Part shown: piece after piece, positions 23,692 through 31,616 of the stretch
Numbering within the stretch: position 1 is the first letter of the stretch
Layout: every line of letters begins with the position of its first letter
Assembly (NCBI GenBank): GCA_013151955.1
Contig: JAADHH010000013.1
Location: 1-56,680, forward strand
DNA length: 56,680 nt
Direction: 5' to 3'
Source of the DNA: Chloroflexota bacterium
Lineage (GTDB): Bacteria; Chloroflexota; Anaerolineae; Ardenticatenales; JAADHH01
The notes under the pieces: model-generated
The model's database searches: none
Told to the model about the DNA's origin: nothing
What the model saw: only the letters and a program-made list of their open reading frames with translations
Program-made: the position numbers and the translations under genes

Positions 23692-25853
23692 GAGTAGAGA
23701 AGCATCGCCAACGTTGCACACGCTGCCCCCACAGAGAGCAGGTATCCGAACCAGACGTACGCGGGTCTGGCAAAGTGAAAGGCGACCGCGCTGGTGCCGG
23801 CCGGCAGGGCAACCCCCAGAAAGGCGCCATCCACGCGCAGCACGGGCGACTCGGCTCCATTCACCGTCACGCGCCAGAGCGGGTACCACGCCTCGCTGAC
23901 GGCGAGCAGCGCCGGGCGAGGCGTTTCAACGCGCAGGGCGATTTCGTCGCCCCTGGGCCGCTGCCATTCCGGCGATGGCCGGTCGCCCAGGCTTGCCACC
24001 GGCGGAAGCTTCTGGGGGGACAGCGACTCGACCGTGTAGGCCGTGCGGATGTTTCGGTTTGCGCCCAAGCCGCCATCCAGCAGGGCAACCTGTTGTGAAA
24101 GCGCGTCCGGCAAGGCGGCAGCCAATGCCGCCATATTCTGATCATCCAAGCGCACGGCCCGCGCATAGAGCCGGGCAAAAGGCTGCACCGTCCGGTTTTC
24201 CAAAATGATGACGTCCCGCGATTGCCAGGCCAATTGATTCCATCCGGCTGCCTGCAAACGCTCGTTGTCACCGGCAAAGTGCGGATCTGCCGGGCGAAGG
24301 AGAATGTAGCGCACCCCTAAAAGATTCAACAGCGTCGCCTCGTCCCCATTTTCGCGCAAGAGGGCCATGGGGAGGGGTACCCCTTCGTCCCAATGGCCGT
24401 CGTAATGAGGGAGGGACGTGTAACGGACCGAATAGGTATAGCGATATTTGTTGCCGATCAGGCCGGTTGGTTCCCAGAGCCGGTATCCTTGCCCGTGGTC
24501 TTCCAGCCAATGATACGCGGCCAGTTCATCGGCAGAAAAATAGGCCGGCGTGTGCTGAAAGACGGCCCAGGCCGGTTTGTAATCCACTACGATCAGGCCC
24601 AAAATGGCGACAAAGAAGAGGACTCGCCACAAGGGTTTGTGCAAAGTCCCCAGCAAGCGGGCCGCGCCGGCACCGGCCAGCACTGCCAATCCGGCCGCCA
24701 CAAACATCAACGCGCGGAAGGGCATCAGCCGGGAAAGGAAGGGTGTGTGCATGACCGGATTGAGGGGCAGGAGAGGGCCGGCGGCCATGACCAGGCCCAG
24801 CCCCAAAACGGCCCCCACCGCGCCAAGCCCGCGAACCCGTCGCCAGGAAAGAGCGCCGATCAACGCCAGAAGCAGGGTACTCCCGCCCAGGTACCAGGCA
24901 TTCAGCCCGCCAAAGGCTTTCCAGATGACCGGCAAAGAGGAGGTGTCCACAGGCATCTTCACCCGTTTCAATGCGGCATCCCAGAGCATCGGCACAGAGA
25001 CGGCATAGCCGCGCAAGAAATCGGCGGAGAGGGCCGCCGAGGCACCACGCATTTGGGATACGGCAACCTGCTTCATTTCGACAGCGGCCGGCACGAGTAT
25101 GGCAGCGCCGAGTGCTCCGGCGATTGCGACGACGACCAGTCCCATCTGCAAGCTCCGGGCGATGGTACGCCGCCCGCTGCGCCACAGACCGGCTTCGCGC
25201 AGGCCGAGGTATGCGCCCAGCACGAGCCAGGCCGGAGGCGTCCGCTCCAGATTTGCCAGGGGCAAGATGCCCAGGAAGAATCCCAGTCCCCACACCCATG
25301 CCCAATTCTGCACCGGGCGGTGGCGGTGGCGCTCATACCACCACAAGGGCAACGGCAGCAAGGCCCAGAAGAGGGCGTGCTCCCACCAATCCACGGCCGT
25401 GTGCAGATGGAAGGGGAAGAGAAGATAGACGGTGCCGGCGATGAGCGCGCCCGCTCTGCCGATATTCAAAGAGGAGGCCCAAAGATAAAGGCTCATCGCC
25501 GAACCAGAGAGCACAACCAGGTAGAACAGCTTCGTCACGAAACCCAAAGAGAAGCCGCTCAGCACGGAGAATCCGGCGACGGCATAATAAACCGGCCAGG
25601 CCAGGAACCGCGTCCAGGGCAAACCGCCGAACCAGGCCGGAGTCCACGGGGAGAAGAGCACGCCGTGCAAAAGGTCTTGACGCACCAGCCAGGCCGTGCT
25701 CATTTGAACCAGCATCTCACGGCGCGGGGTGAGGGGCATTTCACGATTCCACCAGCCGTGCATGGCCACGACGGCTACCAAAAACAGCAGCAGACCATCA
25801 GCCCAGCGGCCGGTGAAAGAGAAACTGCGCGGCACAGTACGCAATTTGCGCAT
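23589..25853 (-). CDS. Large YfhO-like membrane protein (putative GT-C), C-terminus formed by a repeat
   Basis: The 754-residue protein has an N-terminal hydrophobic region with many spans (about 20-430). A soluble outside region follows (about 440-710), with YHWLEDHGQGYRLWEP, VRYILLRPAD and SEAWYPLWRVTVNGAE. It ends with one more hydrophobic segment. That order fits YfhO-type membrane proteins, which modify cell-surface polymers with sugars. The protein starts at ATG 25853, right after the nucleotidyltransferase stop. About 32 C-terminal residues, ending KVPGT, are read from the MITE-like repeat at 23563-23691, so the native end was probably near the last hydrophobic segment. Substrate unknown. 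Confidence 0.75.
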   Translation of the reverse strand: MRKLRTVPRSFSFTGRWADGLLLFLVAVVAMHGWWNREMPLTPRREMLVQMSTAWLVRQDLLHGVLFSPWTPAWFGGLPWTRFLAWPVYYAVAGFSVLSGFSLGFVTKLFYLVVLSGSAMSLYLWASSLNIGRAGALIAGTVYLLFPFHLHTAVDWWEHALFWALLPLPLWWYERHRHRPVQNWAWVWGLGFFLGILPLANLERTPPAWLVLGAYLGLREAGLWRSGRRTIARSLQMGLVVVAIAGALGAAILVPAAVEMKQVAVSQMRGASAALSADFLRGYAVSVPMLWDAALKRVKMPVDTSSLPVIWKAFGGLNAWYLGGSTLLLALIGALSWRRVRGLGAVGAVLGLGLVMAAGPLLPLNPVMHTPFLSRLMPFRALMFVAAGLAVLAGAGAARLLGTLHKPLWRVLFFVAILGLIVVDYKPAWAVFQHTPAYFSADELAAYHWLEDHGQGYRLWEPTGLIGNKYRYTYSVRYTSLPHYDGHWDEGVPLPMALLRENGDEATLLNLLGVRYILLRPADPHFAGDNERLQAAGWNQLAWQSRDVIILENRTVQPFARLYARAVRLDDQNMAALAAALPDALSQQVALLDGGLGANRNIRTAYTVESLSPQKLPPVASLGDRPSPEWQRPRGDEIALRVETPRPALLAVSEAWYPLWRVTVNGAESPVLRVDGAFLGVALPAGTSAVAFHFARPAYVWFGYLLSVGAACATLAMLLYSVFRCQALVKALSQRDKACRRMLALRHPPKVPGT

Positions 25854-26810
25854 CTACCGGCCCCGACAGACGATTACATCGTCCGGCGTCATCACCGTAT
25901 CCACGATGTCTTCTGTACCGGTCACCGGCGTGCCCGCGAATAGCAAAGAGTCCCGAATGGTGATGGGCTGGCTGACGGTTACGCCATCGCCGATGACAGA
26001 GTTGATCACCTGCGTGCCTGGGGCCAGTCGGACATTTTGTCCGACAATGTTATCCTGCCCCAGGCGTTCCCTTTGACGACGGTTACAGCCCAACAGGTCA
26101 CAGGCCAGGGTGATGTTCATGTCCCACTTGACCACTTCTGCGGGGTAGACCGGGTAGCCATCGTCAATCAGAATCTGGATCGAGCTGGTGATCTCGTATT
26201 CGTCGCGCTGTGCCGTGCGGGGGGTACGGCGGATGGCGTCGAAGATCGCTTGATCGAAGAGATAGATGCCGCACCCTTTCAGATCGGTGTTTACGTAGCG
26301 CGGCTTTTCGATCACGCGGGTGACGATACCGCTGGCGTGAAGGATCACCGCAAAATTGCGCCGGATATACTCCGGGTTGTACTCCCGCTTCACGGCCAAC
26401 ACCCCGCCCGCCTGACGCGCCCAAAACATCTCGACCATCGTTTGCAGGTCCTTGTTGACCATGAAGATGTCACCAAGGAAGAGAATAAAGGGAGAATCAA
26501 TCTGGTCTTCCAACTGCAGAACAGCGTGTGCGATGCCGAGCGTTTCTCCCTGGTCAATGTAATGCAACTTCATGCCCCAGGCAGAACCGTCTCCTAATTG
26601 CTGAGGGACTTTTTCCTTCAGGTGCCCGACAACAACGAAAACTTCCTTTACGCCGATGCGCTTCATGTCCTCGATCTGGTATTGGATGATTGGTTTGTTG
26701 CAGACCGGCAGCAACGGTTTGGGATATCGCAAACTGAGGGGCTTGATCCGCGTGCCCCGTCCCGCGGCTAAAATTACACCAACCAGATTTTTCTCAGTGG
26801 ACAATTCCAT
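25854..26810 (-). CDS. Sugar-1-phosphate nucleotidyltransferase
   Basis: The protein of about 318 residues has the signature VILAAGRGTRIKPLSLRYPK, then PLLPVCNKPIIQYQIEDM, the metal Asp in LFLGDIFM and VIEKPRYVNTDLKGCGIY. A hexapeptide-like tail (about 240-319: VGQNVRLAPGTQVINSVIG) suggests a left-handed beta-helix end. It forms NDP-sugar from NTP and sugar-1-phosphate; the base and sugar are undecided (RmlA-, GalU- or GlmU-like folds all fit). The start is uncertain. The frame opens with GTG 26813 and ATG 26810, but GGAGG lies only 2 bases before that ATG, while TTG 26804 is 8 bases from it and still precedes the signature. It is 15 bases below the gene at 26826. Confidence 0.85.
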   Translation of the reverse strand: MELSTEKNLVGVILAAGRGTRIKPLSLRYPKPLLPVCNKPIIQYQIEDMKRIGVKEVFVVVGHLKEKVPQQLGDGSAWGMKLHYIDQGETLGIAHAVLQLEDQIDSPFILFLGDIFMVNKDLQTMVEMFWARQAGGVLAVKREYNPEYIRRNFAVILHASGIVTRVIEKPRYVNTDLKGCGIYLFDQAIFDAIRRTPRTAQRDEYEITSSIQILIDDGYPVYPAEVVKWDMNITLACDLLGCNRRQRERLGQDNIVGQNVRLAPGTQVINSVIGDGVTVSQPITIRDSLLFAGTPVTGTEDIVDTVMTPDDVIVCRGR

Positions 26811-26825
26811 CACCTCCGAGATATG

Positions 26826-28799
26826 TTATTTGATTTCGTAGATCAACAAGTTATCCTGCAAGAAAGATTGCTCGTCCCCGTAAAGAAACTCCGATGGAGG
26901 AACCAAGGGAGAGACTGGAAGCAAGCGTAACAAGCGGTCGCCGGCATATAAGTTCCGGTCCGTTCCGGCCCAAATCAATTGAACGCCAGGCATGTGATTC
27001 AATGTCTCTACAGCGTCAGGGTTAGCTTTGGCCAGGCTGTCCTGCGCGATCACGATGTACTGCACGCCCCAGCGCCGCAAAAGGGCTAGGGCTGACCGGC
27101 TGGGAAACGTCTCCAGCGGAGCCGCCGCTTCCTGATATTTGTGCGGCACAAAGGTTCCGTATCCGTACGCAACCGGTTTGCCGTGCCAGCGTGCCTCGTA
27201 GAGCGGGTAGCCGGCCCAGGTACGATCCAGGGGGAATTGTATGACCAGGCCCTGTCCAGGCTGTTTGGCCAGCCACGTATCGACCGGTTGCGGCTGCACC
27301 CGCGCATACCCCAGAGCGTAGGGCATGGGAGCAAACTCAACGATGATCCCCGCACAAAGCAGGGCAACGACGAGTCCGTTTCGCCACCGGTCTGCCAGAT
27401 ATGCGGCCCCCACGCCACTCAGAACGGCCACGCCGAGCAAGACGAACAGGCCAAAGCGGGTCCATACGCGCATGGCGCTGAAAAAGGGCATGAAAAGGTA
27501 GAGCAACAAGGTCGGCATCGGGACCACAATCGTGCCCGATCCCCCCATGTCCCATCGGGAAACGGGGTTCAGGGCCAGTTTTGTCGAAAGCCAACTCATT
27601 CCCCTCTCGAAAGCAAATTGCACCTCGCTCGGAACGGGAATTTGCACAGGGTGCCTCCCCACATGCAAGGTCGTTCCCAGGGCCAACACAAAAGCGCCCA
27701 CAGCGAGCCACCCAAAGGCCCGGGCGGCGACATTGCGCTGCCTCCATCCGACCCAGGCCAGGGCCAGCGGAATCCATCCCACGAAAAGGACGTTCTCGAA
27801 CACATTTTGCGGGTACAGGCCGGCGACGACCGCTCCCCACAACGGGTGCATGATGTTCGGTACCACAAAATCTAAAGGACTGGCCGACCACTGATCGACG
27901 TACCGCAACGGATAGGGTATCGCTTGCCGGCCGGTCGTACGCAACAGCGGCACCAACGCAGGCAAGAGAACGATACCGGCCACGACAAACAACCAGGCCA
28001 ATCCGATGCCCCATTGTACCGCAAATGTTCTTTTTCGCCAAAGGCGTCCGCGCAACGGGCTTGCGGCGAACCGCTGCGCAAGCCCCGAAATGTAGGGGGG
28101 AGGGAGAGGCGAGGGGACACCCCTCGTACGCCCCGGGCATTTGCTACGCAAACCCCGCAACACCACGTACATGAGAACGAAGATTCCCATCATGTAGGCA
28201 TAATACCACGAAGAGAGTCCGGTCAATCCCAAGAACAAGCCGCCCATGGCCGCGTTGCGAAACCGTTGGCGGCGCATCATTCGTTCGAGGTAGAAAAATG
28301 TGAGGGGGATCCATTGCGTCCCCATCAATGGCAGATGGCCGGCTCCCAAGTGCGCCAGGCGATAGGGCGCAAAGGCGAACACGATGCCGGTCACCAGGCC
28401 CGCCGCCCGGCGTCCGGAAATGGCATAGCCCAACAGGTAGCCGGCAAAAAGGGAGAGAACGAACGAAGCCACAATCACCGCGTTGTAGGAAATGACTTCA
28501 CCGAAAAGTATCGTAAGCGGAAAGCCGGTCAGCATGTTGGCCAGCGTCGTTTCGGAAAGGGCCAGCGGGTAGCCAAAAGGCGCAAAAACCCCCGGGTTAA
28601 AGAAAGGGGAGATTCCTTTGACGAGAAGCGCCTCCTTGAACCACCACATCTTATAGAGGTATTCAAAATTATCGCCGGGCGGGCCCAGGATGATGCTCCC
28701 CGGGTGCAAGACAAGGGGATAGGTCATGATAAGAGAGAGCAGCAGCCCCAGAGAAAGGATGCCGGCGTTGATCTTGCCTGGCGCGTACCGGGGACTCAC
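26826..28799 (-). CDS. Large polytopic membrane protein, putative GT-C, with palindromic insert
   Basis: The 657-residue protein starts ATG 28799, overlapping the upstream GT39 stop (ATGA). Hydrophobic spans fill about residues 12-480. A soluble outside part runs from about 490 to 657, with DTWLAKQPGQGLVIQFPLD and LLRRWGVQYIVIAQD. LGPPGDNFEYLYKMWW near residue 38 provides an acidic loop after TM1. It resembles other membrane glycosyltransferase-like proteins of unknown substrate in glycan loci. Residues about 216-260 (GLRSKCPGRTRGVPSPLPPP and beyond) are Pro/Arg-rich, encoded by a GC-rich palindromic stretch, and split a run of membrane segments. They look like an in-frame repeat insertion. 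Confidence 0.7.
   Translation of the reverse strand: MSPRYAPGKINAGILSLGLLLSLIMTYPLVLHPGSIILGPPGDNFEYLYKMWWFKEALLVKGISPFFNPGVFAPFGYPLALSETTLANMLTGFPLTILFGEVISYNAVIVASFVLSLFAGYLLGYAISGRRAAGLVTGIVFAFAPYRLAHLGAGHLPLMGTQWIPLTFFYLERMMRRQRFRNAAMGGLFLGLTGLSSWYYAYMMGIFVLMYVVLRGLRSKCPGRTRGVPSPLPPPYISGLAQRFAASPLRGRLWRKRTFAVQWGIGLAWLFVVAGIVLLPALVPLLRTTGRQAIPYPLRYVDQWSASPLDFVVPNIMHPLWGAVVAGLYPQNVFENVLFVGWIPLALAWVGWRQRNVAARAFGWLAVGAFVLALGTTLHVGRHPVQIPVPSEVQFAFERGMSWLSTKLALNPVSRWDMGGSGTIVVPMPTLLLYLFMPFFSAMRVWTRFGLFVLLGVAVLSGVGAAYLADRWRNGLVVALLCAGIIVEFAPMPYALGYARVQPQPVDTWLAKQPGQGLVIQFPLDRTWAGYPLYEARWHGKPVAYGYGTFVPHKYQEAAAPLETFPSRSALALLRRWGVQYIVIAQDSLAKANPDAVETLNHMPGVQLIWAGTDRNLYAGDRLLRLLPVSPLVPPSEFLYGDEQSFLQDNLLIYEIK
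28038..28138. repeat. GC-rich palindromic insertion inside coding sequence
   Basis: On the minus strand CGAGGGG-TGT-CCCCTCG and GGGCTTGCG...CGCAAGCCC form two hairpins, with TGTAGGGG on the plus strand near 28094. The composition and the encoded Pro/Arg-rich residues differ from the hydrophobic protein around them. The length keeps the frame open. It may belong with the GTAGGGG palindrome group at 3904 and 17761. Confidence 0.55.
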
Positions 28800-30307
28800 G
28801 TTTTTCTTCTCGCAACCTGAAAGAGGGAAACTTCTACCCCCAAGTATGCCCGCCTATCCATCTGCACGAGTCGCGGATCCCTTTGAAATGCGTAATCCAA
28901 CGCGCGATCGGGAGCATGACTCCGCACAATCCAGAAACGGCGGTGGCCAACGATGGCCCCATCCACCAGTTCACCCAATTTCTGGGGGTCGTCCAACCCT
29001 CTCCACACGCGCTGTTCGTCGGTGACATGCCGATAATAACGATTGAAGGGGATGAAGATGTCTCCATCCACCAGAAAGATCACATCGTCGGGCCGCACCT
29101 GGCTATCTACGTATGCCGCAGCACCACGCCAATCTTCTTTTTGGGGAAGCTGGTACAAATTGAGCAAGGATACGAAAGATAGCAGCACCAGGGCAAGGGC
29201 TAAGGGCCATTGAACCCAGCGAATGTGGATGGAAGCAATGCCCAGCCCCAGCCACAAGCAATAGGCCGGAAGAAGCGGTATCAGATAGCGTGTAATGAAC
29301 ATGGGGGTAAATTGGGAGGCTGCGTAGGCCAGGACAAGGGGCAACAAGAAATAGAGAACGACAAAGAGCGACCGGTCAAACGGAGCTTCTCCCCCCTGAG
29401 TTCCCTTCACGTATGACAGAAGCGGGCTTATCGCACCGGACAGCAGCGTCACGGCGAAGATTAACATGGCGATCAATCGCCAGGGGTGCGAATCGGGGAA
29501 GGTCACGCCCACACTGAACTGTTGCCAGAGGGTGATCAGGTTGCCGATGTGTGGCGGCCCATATTTCCTGGCGACCCATCCCCACCAACCATGTCGTTGC
29601 TGGTATAGCAATCCAATCAGCCAGAGCAAAGCGACCAAGAACACGGCAATTTGCGAAAGCACCCAGCGCCGAAAGAAGGGCCAGCCAAGTTTGCGCCGGC
29701 TCGTGTGATACAACGAATAGGTATTTTGGAAAATTACAACCAGGACAGCCACATAATGGGCATACAAAGCGAGACAAGCAGATACTACCATGGCCACCCA
29801 ATCCATGTTCCACCGATCATTCGCAGACTTTAGGATGCGCGCAAAGAAGAACACGGAAGCCAGGCTGAATGTGCTGGCAAAGATGTACATCCTGGCTTCT
29901 TGAGAATACCAAACGTGCAAGGGGGAAATGGCCAGAAAAGCAGCGCTCCACAATCCGACCGCGCGATCAAAGAGCGTTTTTCCCAGGAGGTAGAGGAGAA
30001 AAACACTGCTCCATCCAGCAAGGGCAGAGGGCAGGCGTACAAAGGTGTCTCCCTCGCCCAGTTGTATCCAAAAATGGAGGAACAAATGGTACAGATTGCG
30101 GTCGGAGAAGGGCAGGCCGGCGAAATGGGTCAGCGAAAGTTCCTGAAGGGAGCGATGCGCGAAGGCAACACTGTAGGCCTCGTCATACCAGAAACTCTCG
30201 CTTCCCAGGGTATACAGGCGAAGTGCGGCAGCCAGCAGCAAGATTGCAGCCAGCAGATAGGTGGTTTTTTGGGCATCGACCGTTTCATTCTTCCCGAAGA
30301 ATCTCAT
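28796..30307 (-). CDS. GT39-like membrane glycosyltransferase
   Basis: The 503-residue polytopic protein has TM1 at about 16-32, then LGSESFWYDEAYSV with Asp42-Glu43. LYHLFLHFWIQLGEG, SPLHVWYSQEARMYIFAS and SACLALYAHYVAVLV are the usual marks of dolichyl-phosphate-mannose transferase-like GT39 enzymes. A short soluble end (about 395-503) includes DDVIFLVDGDIFIPF. A -10 TATAAT ends 9 bases before the ATG, so the transcript would have almost no leader. It heads the second part of the glycan block and overlaps the next gene by 4 bases. The donor is presumably polyprenyl-phosphate sugar. Confidence 0.85.
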   Translation of the reverse strand: MRFFGKNETVDAQKTTYLLAAILLLAAALRLYTLGSESFWYDEAYSVAFAHRSLQELSLTHFAGLPFSDRNLYHLFLHFWIQLGEGDTFVRLPSALAGWSSVFLLYLLGKTLFDRAVGLWSAAFLAISPLHVWYSQEARMYIFASTFSLASVFFFARILKSANDRWNMDWVAMVVSACLALYAHYVAVLVVIFQNTYSLYHTSRRKLGWPFFRRWVLSQIAVFLVALLWLIGLLYQQRHGWWGWVARKYGPPHIGNLITLWQQFSVGVTFPDSHPWRLIAMLIFAVTLLSGAISPLLSYVKGTQGGEAPFDRSLFVVLYFLLPLVLAYAASQFTPMFITRYLIPLLPAYCLWLGLGIASIHIRWVQWPLALALVLLSFVSLLNLYQLPQKEDWRGAAAYVDSQVRPDDVIFLVDGDIFIPFNRYYRHVTDEQRVWRGLDDPQKLGELVDGAIVGHRRFWIVRSHAPDRALDYAFQRDPRLVQMDRRAYLGVEVSLFQVARRKT

Positions 30308-30316
30308 CGTGCCCCT

Positions 30317-30346
30317 ATTATATTCTCACTTCTCTGCCTGCGCGAA
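30317..30346 (-). promoter_or_regulatory. Promoter for the second glycan gene block
   Basis: Read on the minus strand, TTCGCG (30346-30341), an 18-base spacer and a perfect TATAAT (30322-30317) lie just before the ATG at 30307. A start 6-8 bases below the -10 would fall 1-3 bases before the ATG. Confidence 0.5.
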
Positions 30347-30351
30347 TCTTT

Positions 30352-30361
30352 CCTGATCAGG
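30352..30361. promoter_or_regulatory. Candidate operator CCTGATCAGG
   Basis: This perfect 10-bp palindrome lies 5 bases upstream of the -35 of the promoter at 30317-30346. It could bind a dimeric regulator. No second copy was noticed near other promoters here, so support is weak. Confidence 0.25.
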
Positions 30362-30364
30362 TCG

Positions 30365-30390
30365 CCCCCCAGTCTCCCAATCCTGGGGGG
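30365..30390 (-). terminator. GC-rich hairpin downstream of rmlB and repeat B
   Basis: CCCCCCAG (30365-30372) pairs with CTGGGGGG (30383-30390) around a 10-base loop. It lies beyond rmlB and repeat copy B on the minus strand and before the next promoter, where a terminator is expected. No T-run follows, so efficiency is doubtful. Confidence 0.4.
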
Positions 30391-30400
30391 AGCAGCACGA

Positions 30401-30550
30401 CTGTTTTGAAAATAACGTGTCAGGTGTCACGTAAAACGTGATGCGTGATGCGTAAGACGCAATACACAATACGTTTCACGCCTTCACGTTTCACGCCTTC
30501 ACGTTTCACGTCCCGCCATTTTCATCCTTGGTGGCGTGCGCGCCGTTCAT
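30401..30550 (-). repeat. Dispersed ACGTGAAACGT repeat, copy B
   Basis: In reverse orientation this copy has the same arms as those at 9543 and 46464: CTGTTTTGAAAATAACGTGT at 30401-30420 and CGTCCCGCCATTTTCATCC near 30509-30527. Its core (30431-30479) is oriented, relative to the arms, as in the 46.5-kb copy, and carries a 7-base expansion (ACAATAC doubled). It lies between rmlB and the next transcription unit. Confidence 0.8.
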
Positions 30551-30558
30551 AGTGACTG

Positions 30559-31596
30559 CTATGTTGCAGCAGGATTGATTTCTCTGCCGGCGTACTGACG
30601 GGTATAGTATTCCTCGTAATGTGCGCCGCTCTTTATTTTGCGCCACCACCATTGGTTGTCCACATACCAGCGCACCGTTTTTTCTAACGCTTCCTCGAAC
30701 GTGTGCCGGCTCTGCCACCCAATCGATTGAATCTTGCGGCAGTCCAGCGCATAACGACGGTCATGACCGGGCCGGTCGGTGATCGGCTGGAGGAGACTCT
30801 GCGGCTTATCGAGCAGCTTGAGGATGAGGTGGGCCATGTCGATATTGCGCGTCTCCGTACCGGTTCCCAGGTTGTAAATCTCGCCGATCTGACCTTTGTG
30901 CAGCACCACATCAATGCCCTCGCAATGGTCCAACACGTATTGGTAGTCCCGCATCTGTAATCCATCGCCGTACAGAGGCAGAGGAAGGTCGTCAATGGCA
31001 TTGGTCACGAAGAGGGGCACAACTTTTTCAGGATATTGGTACGGGCCGATGTTATTGCTTCCCCGCGTGATGGTTACCGGCACACCAAAGCTCGTGAAGT
31101 AGGCCAAGCACATCAAATCGCCGCCGGCCTTGCTGGCCGAATAGGGACTGCGCGTGTGCAGGCGGTCACTCTCCGTGGAGCGGCCATCCAGCACTTGGCC
31201 ATACACTTCATCTGTGCTAACCTGGTGATATCGTTCCACACCAAATTTCCTCGCTGCTTCCAGCAGCACATAGGTGCCATAAACATCGGTTTGGATAAAG
31301 CCCCCCGGTTCCATCAGGGAGCGGTCTACGTGACTTTCGGCGGCGAAGTTTACGATTGTATCGACGCTGTATTGTTGCACGACCCGCTCTACTTCTTTGG
31401 CATCACAGATATCGGCCCGCACAAAATCGTACCGCTCCGCAAATCGCTCGGAAACGTCCTGCAGGTTGTCAAGGTTGCCGGCGTAAGTCAAATTGTCGTA
31501 GACGACCACGTGATAGTTTGGGTAACGTTCCAGCAGGTAGCGTACGAAGTTGGAACCGATAAAGCCAGCGCCACCGGTGACGACAATGTTCTTCAC
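30559..31596 (-). CDS. rmlB: dTDP-glucose 4,6-dehydratase
   Basis: The 345-residue extended short-chain dehydrogenase converts dTDP-glucose to dTDP-4-keto-6-deoxyglucose in the cytoplasm. NAD-binding TGGAGFIGS lies at 7-15. The catalytic Thr128-Asp129-Glu130 are in STDEVYG, and Tyr152-x3-Lys156 are in YSASK. SHVDRS and RGSNNIGPYQYPEK are further dehydratase marks. Length is normal. It starts at GTG with AAAGGAG about 8 bases upstream. It lies 20 bases below rmlA in the same operon. No rmlC or rmlD is present in the window, so the final sugar (rhamnose or another 6-deoxy sugar) depends on genes elsewhere. Repeat copy B follows its stop. Confidence 0.95.
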   Translation of the reverse strand: MKNIVVTGGAGFIGSNFVRYLLERYPNYHVVVYDNLTYAGNLDNLQDVSERFAERYDFVRADICDAKEVERVVQQYSVDTIVNFAAESHVDRSLMEPGGFIQTDVYGTYVLLEAARKFGVERYHQVSTDEVYGQVLDGRSTESDRLHTRSPYSASKAGGDLMCLAYFTSFGVPVTITRGSNNIGPYQYPEKVVPLFVTNAIDDLPLPLYGDGLQMRDYQYVLDHCEGIDVVLHKGQIGEIYNLGTGTETRNIDMAHLILKLLDKPQSLLQPITDRPGHDRRYALDCRKIQSIGWQSRHTFEEALEKTVRWYVDNQWWWRKIKSGAHYEEYYTRQYAGREINPAAT

Positions 31597-31616
31597 AAAG
31601 TGACTCCTTTCGTGAT

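Noticed and set aside
24393..25943. Long open frame on the plus strand opposite the YfhO-like gene
   Set aside because: It is the mirror of a well-supported minus-strand membrane protein, has no domain and is rich in Gln, Arg, Gly and Pro, as expected for a shadow in GC-rich DNA.
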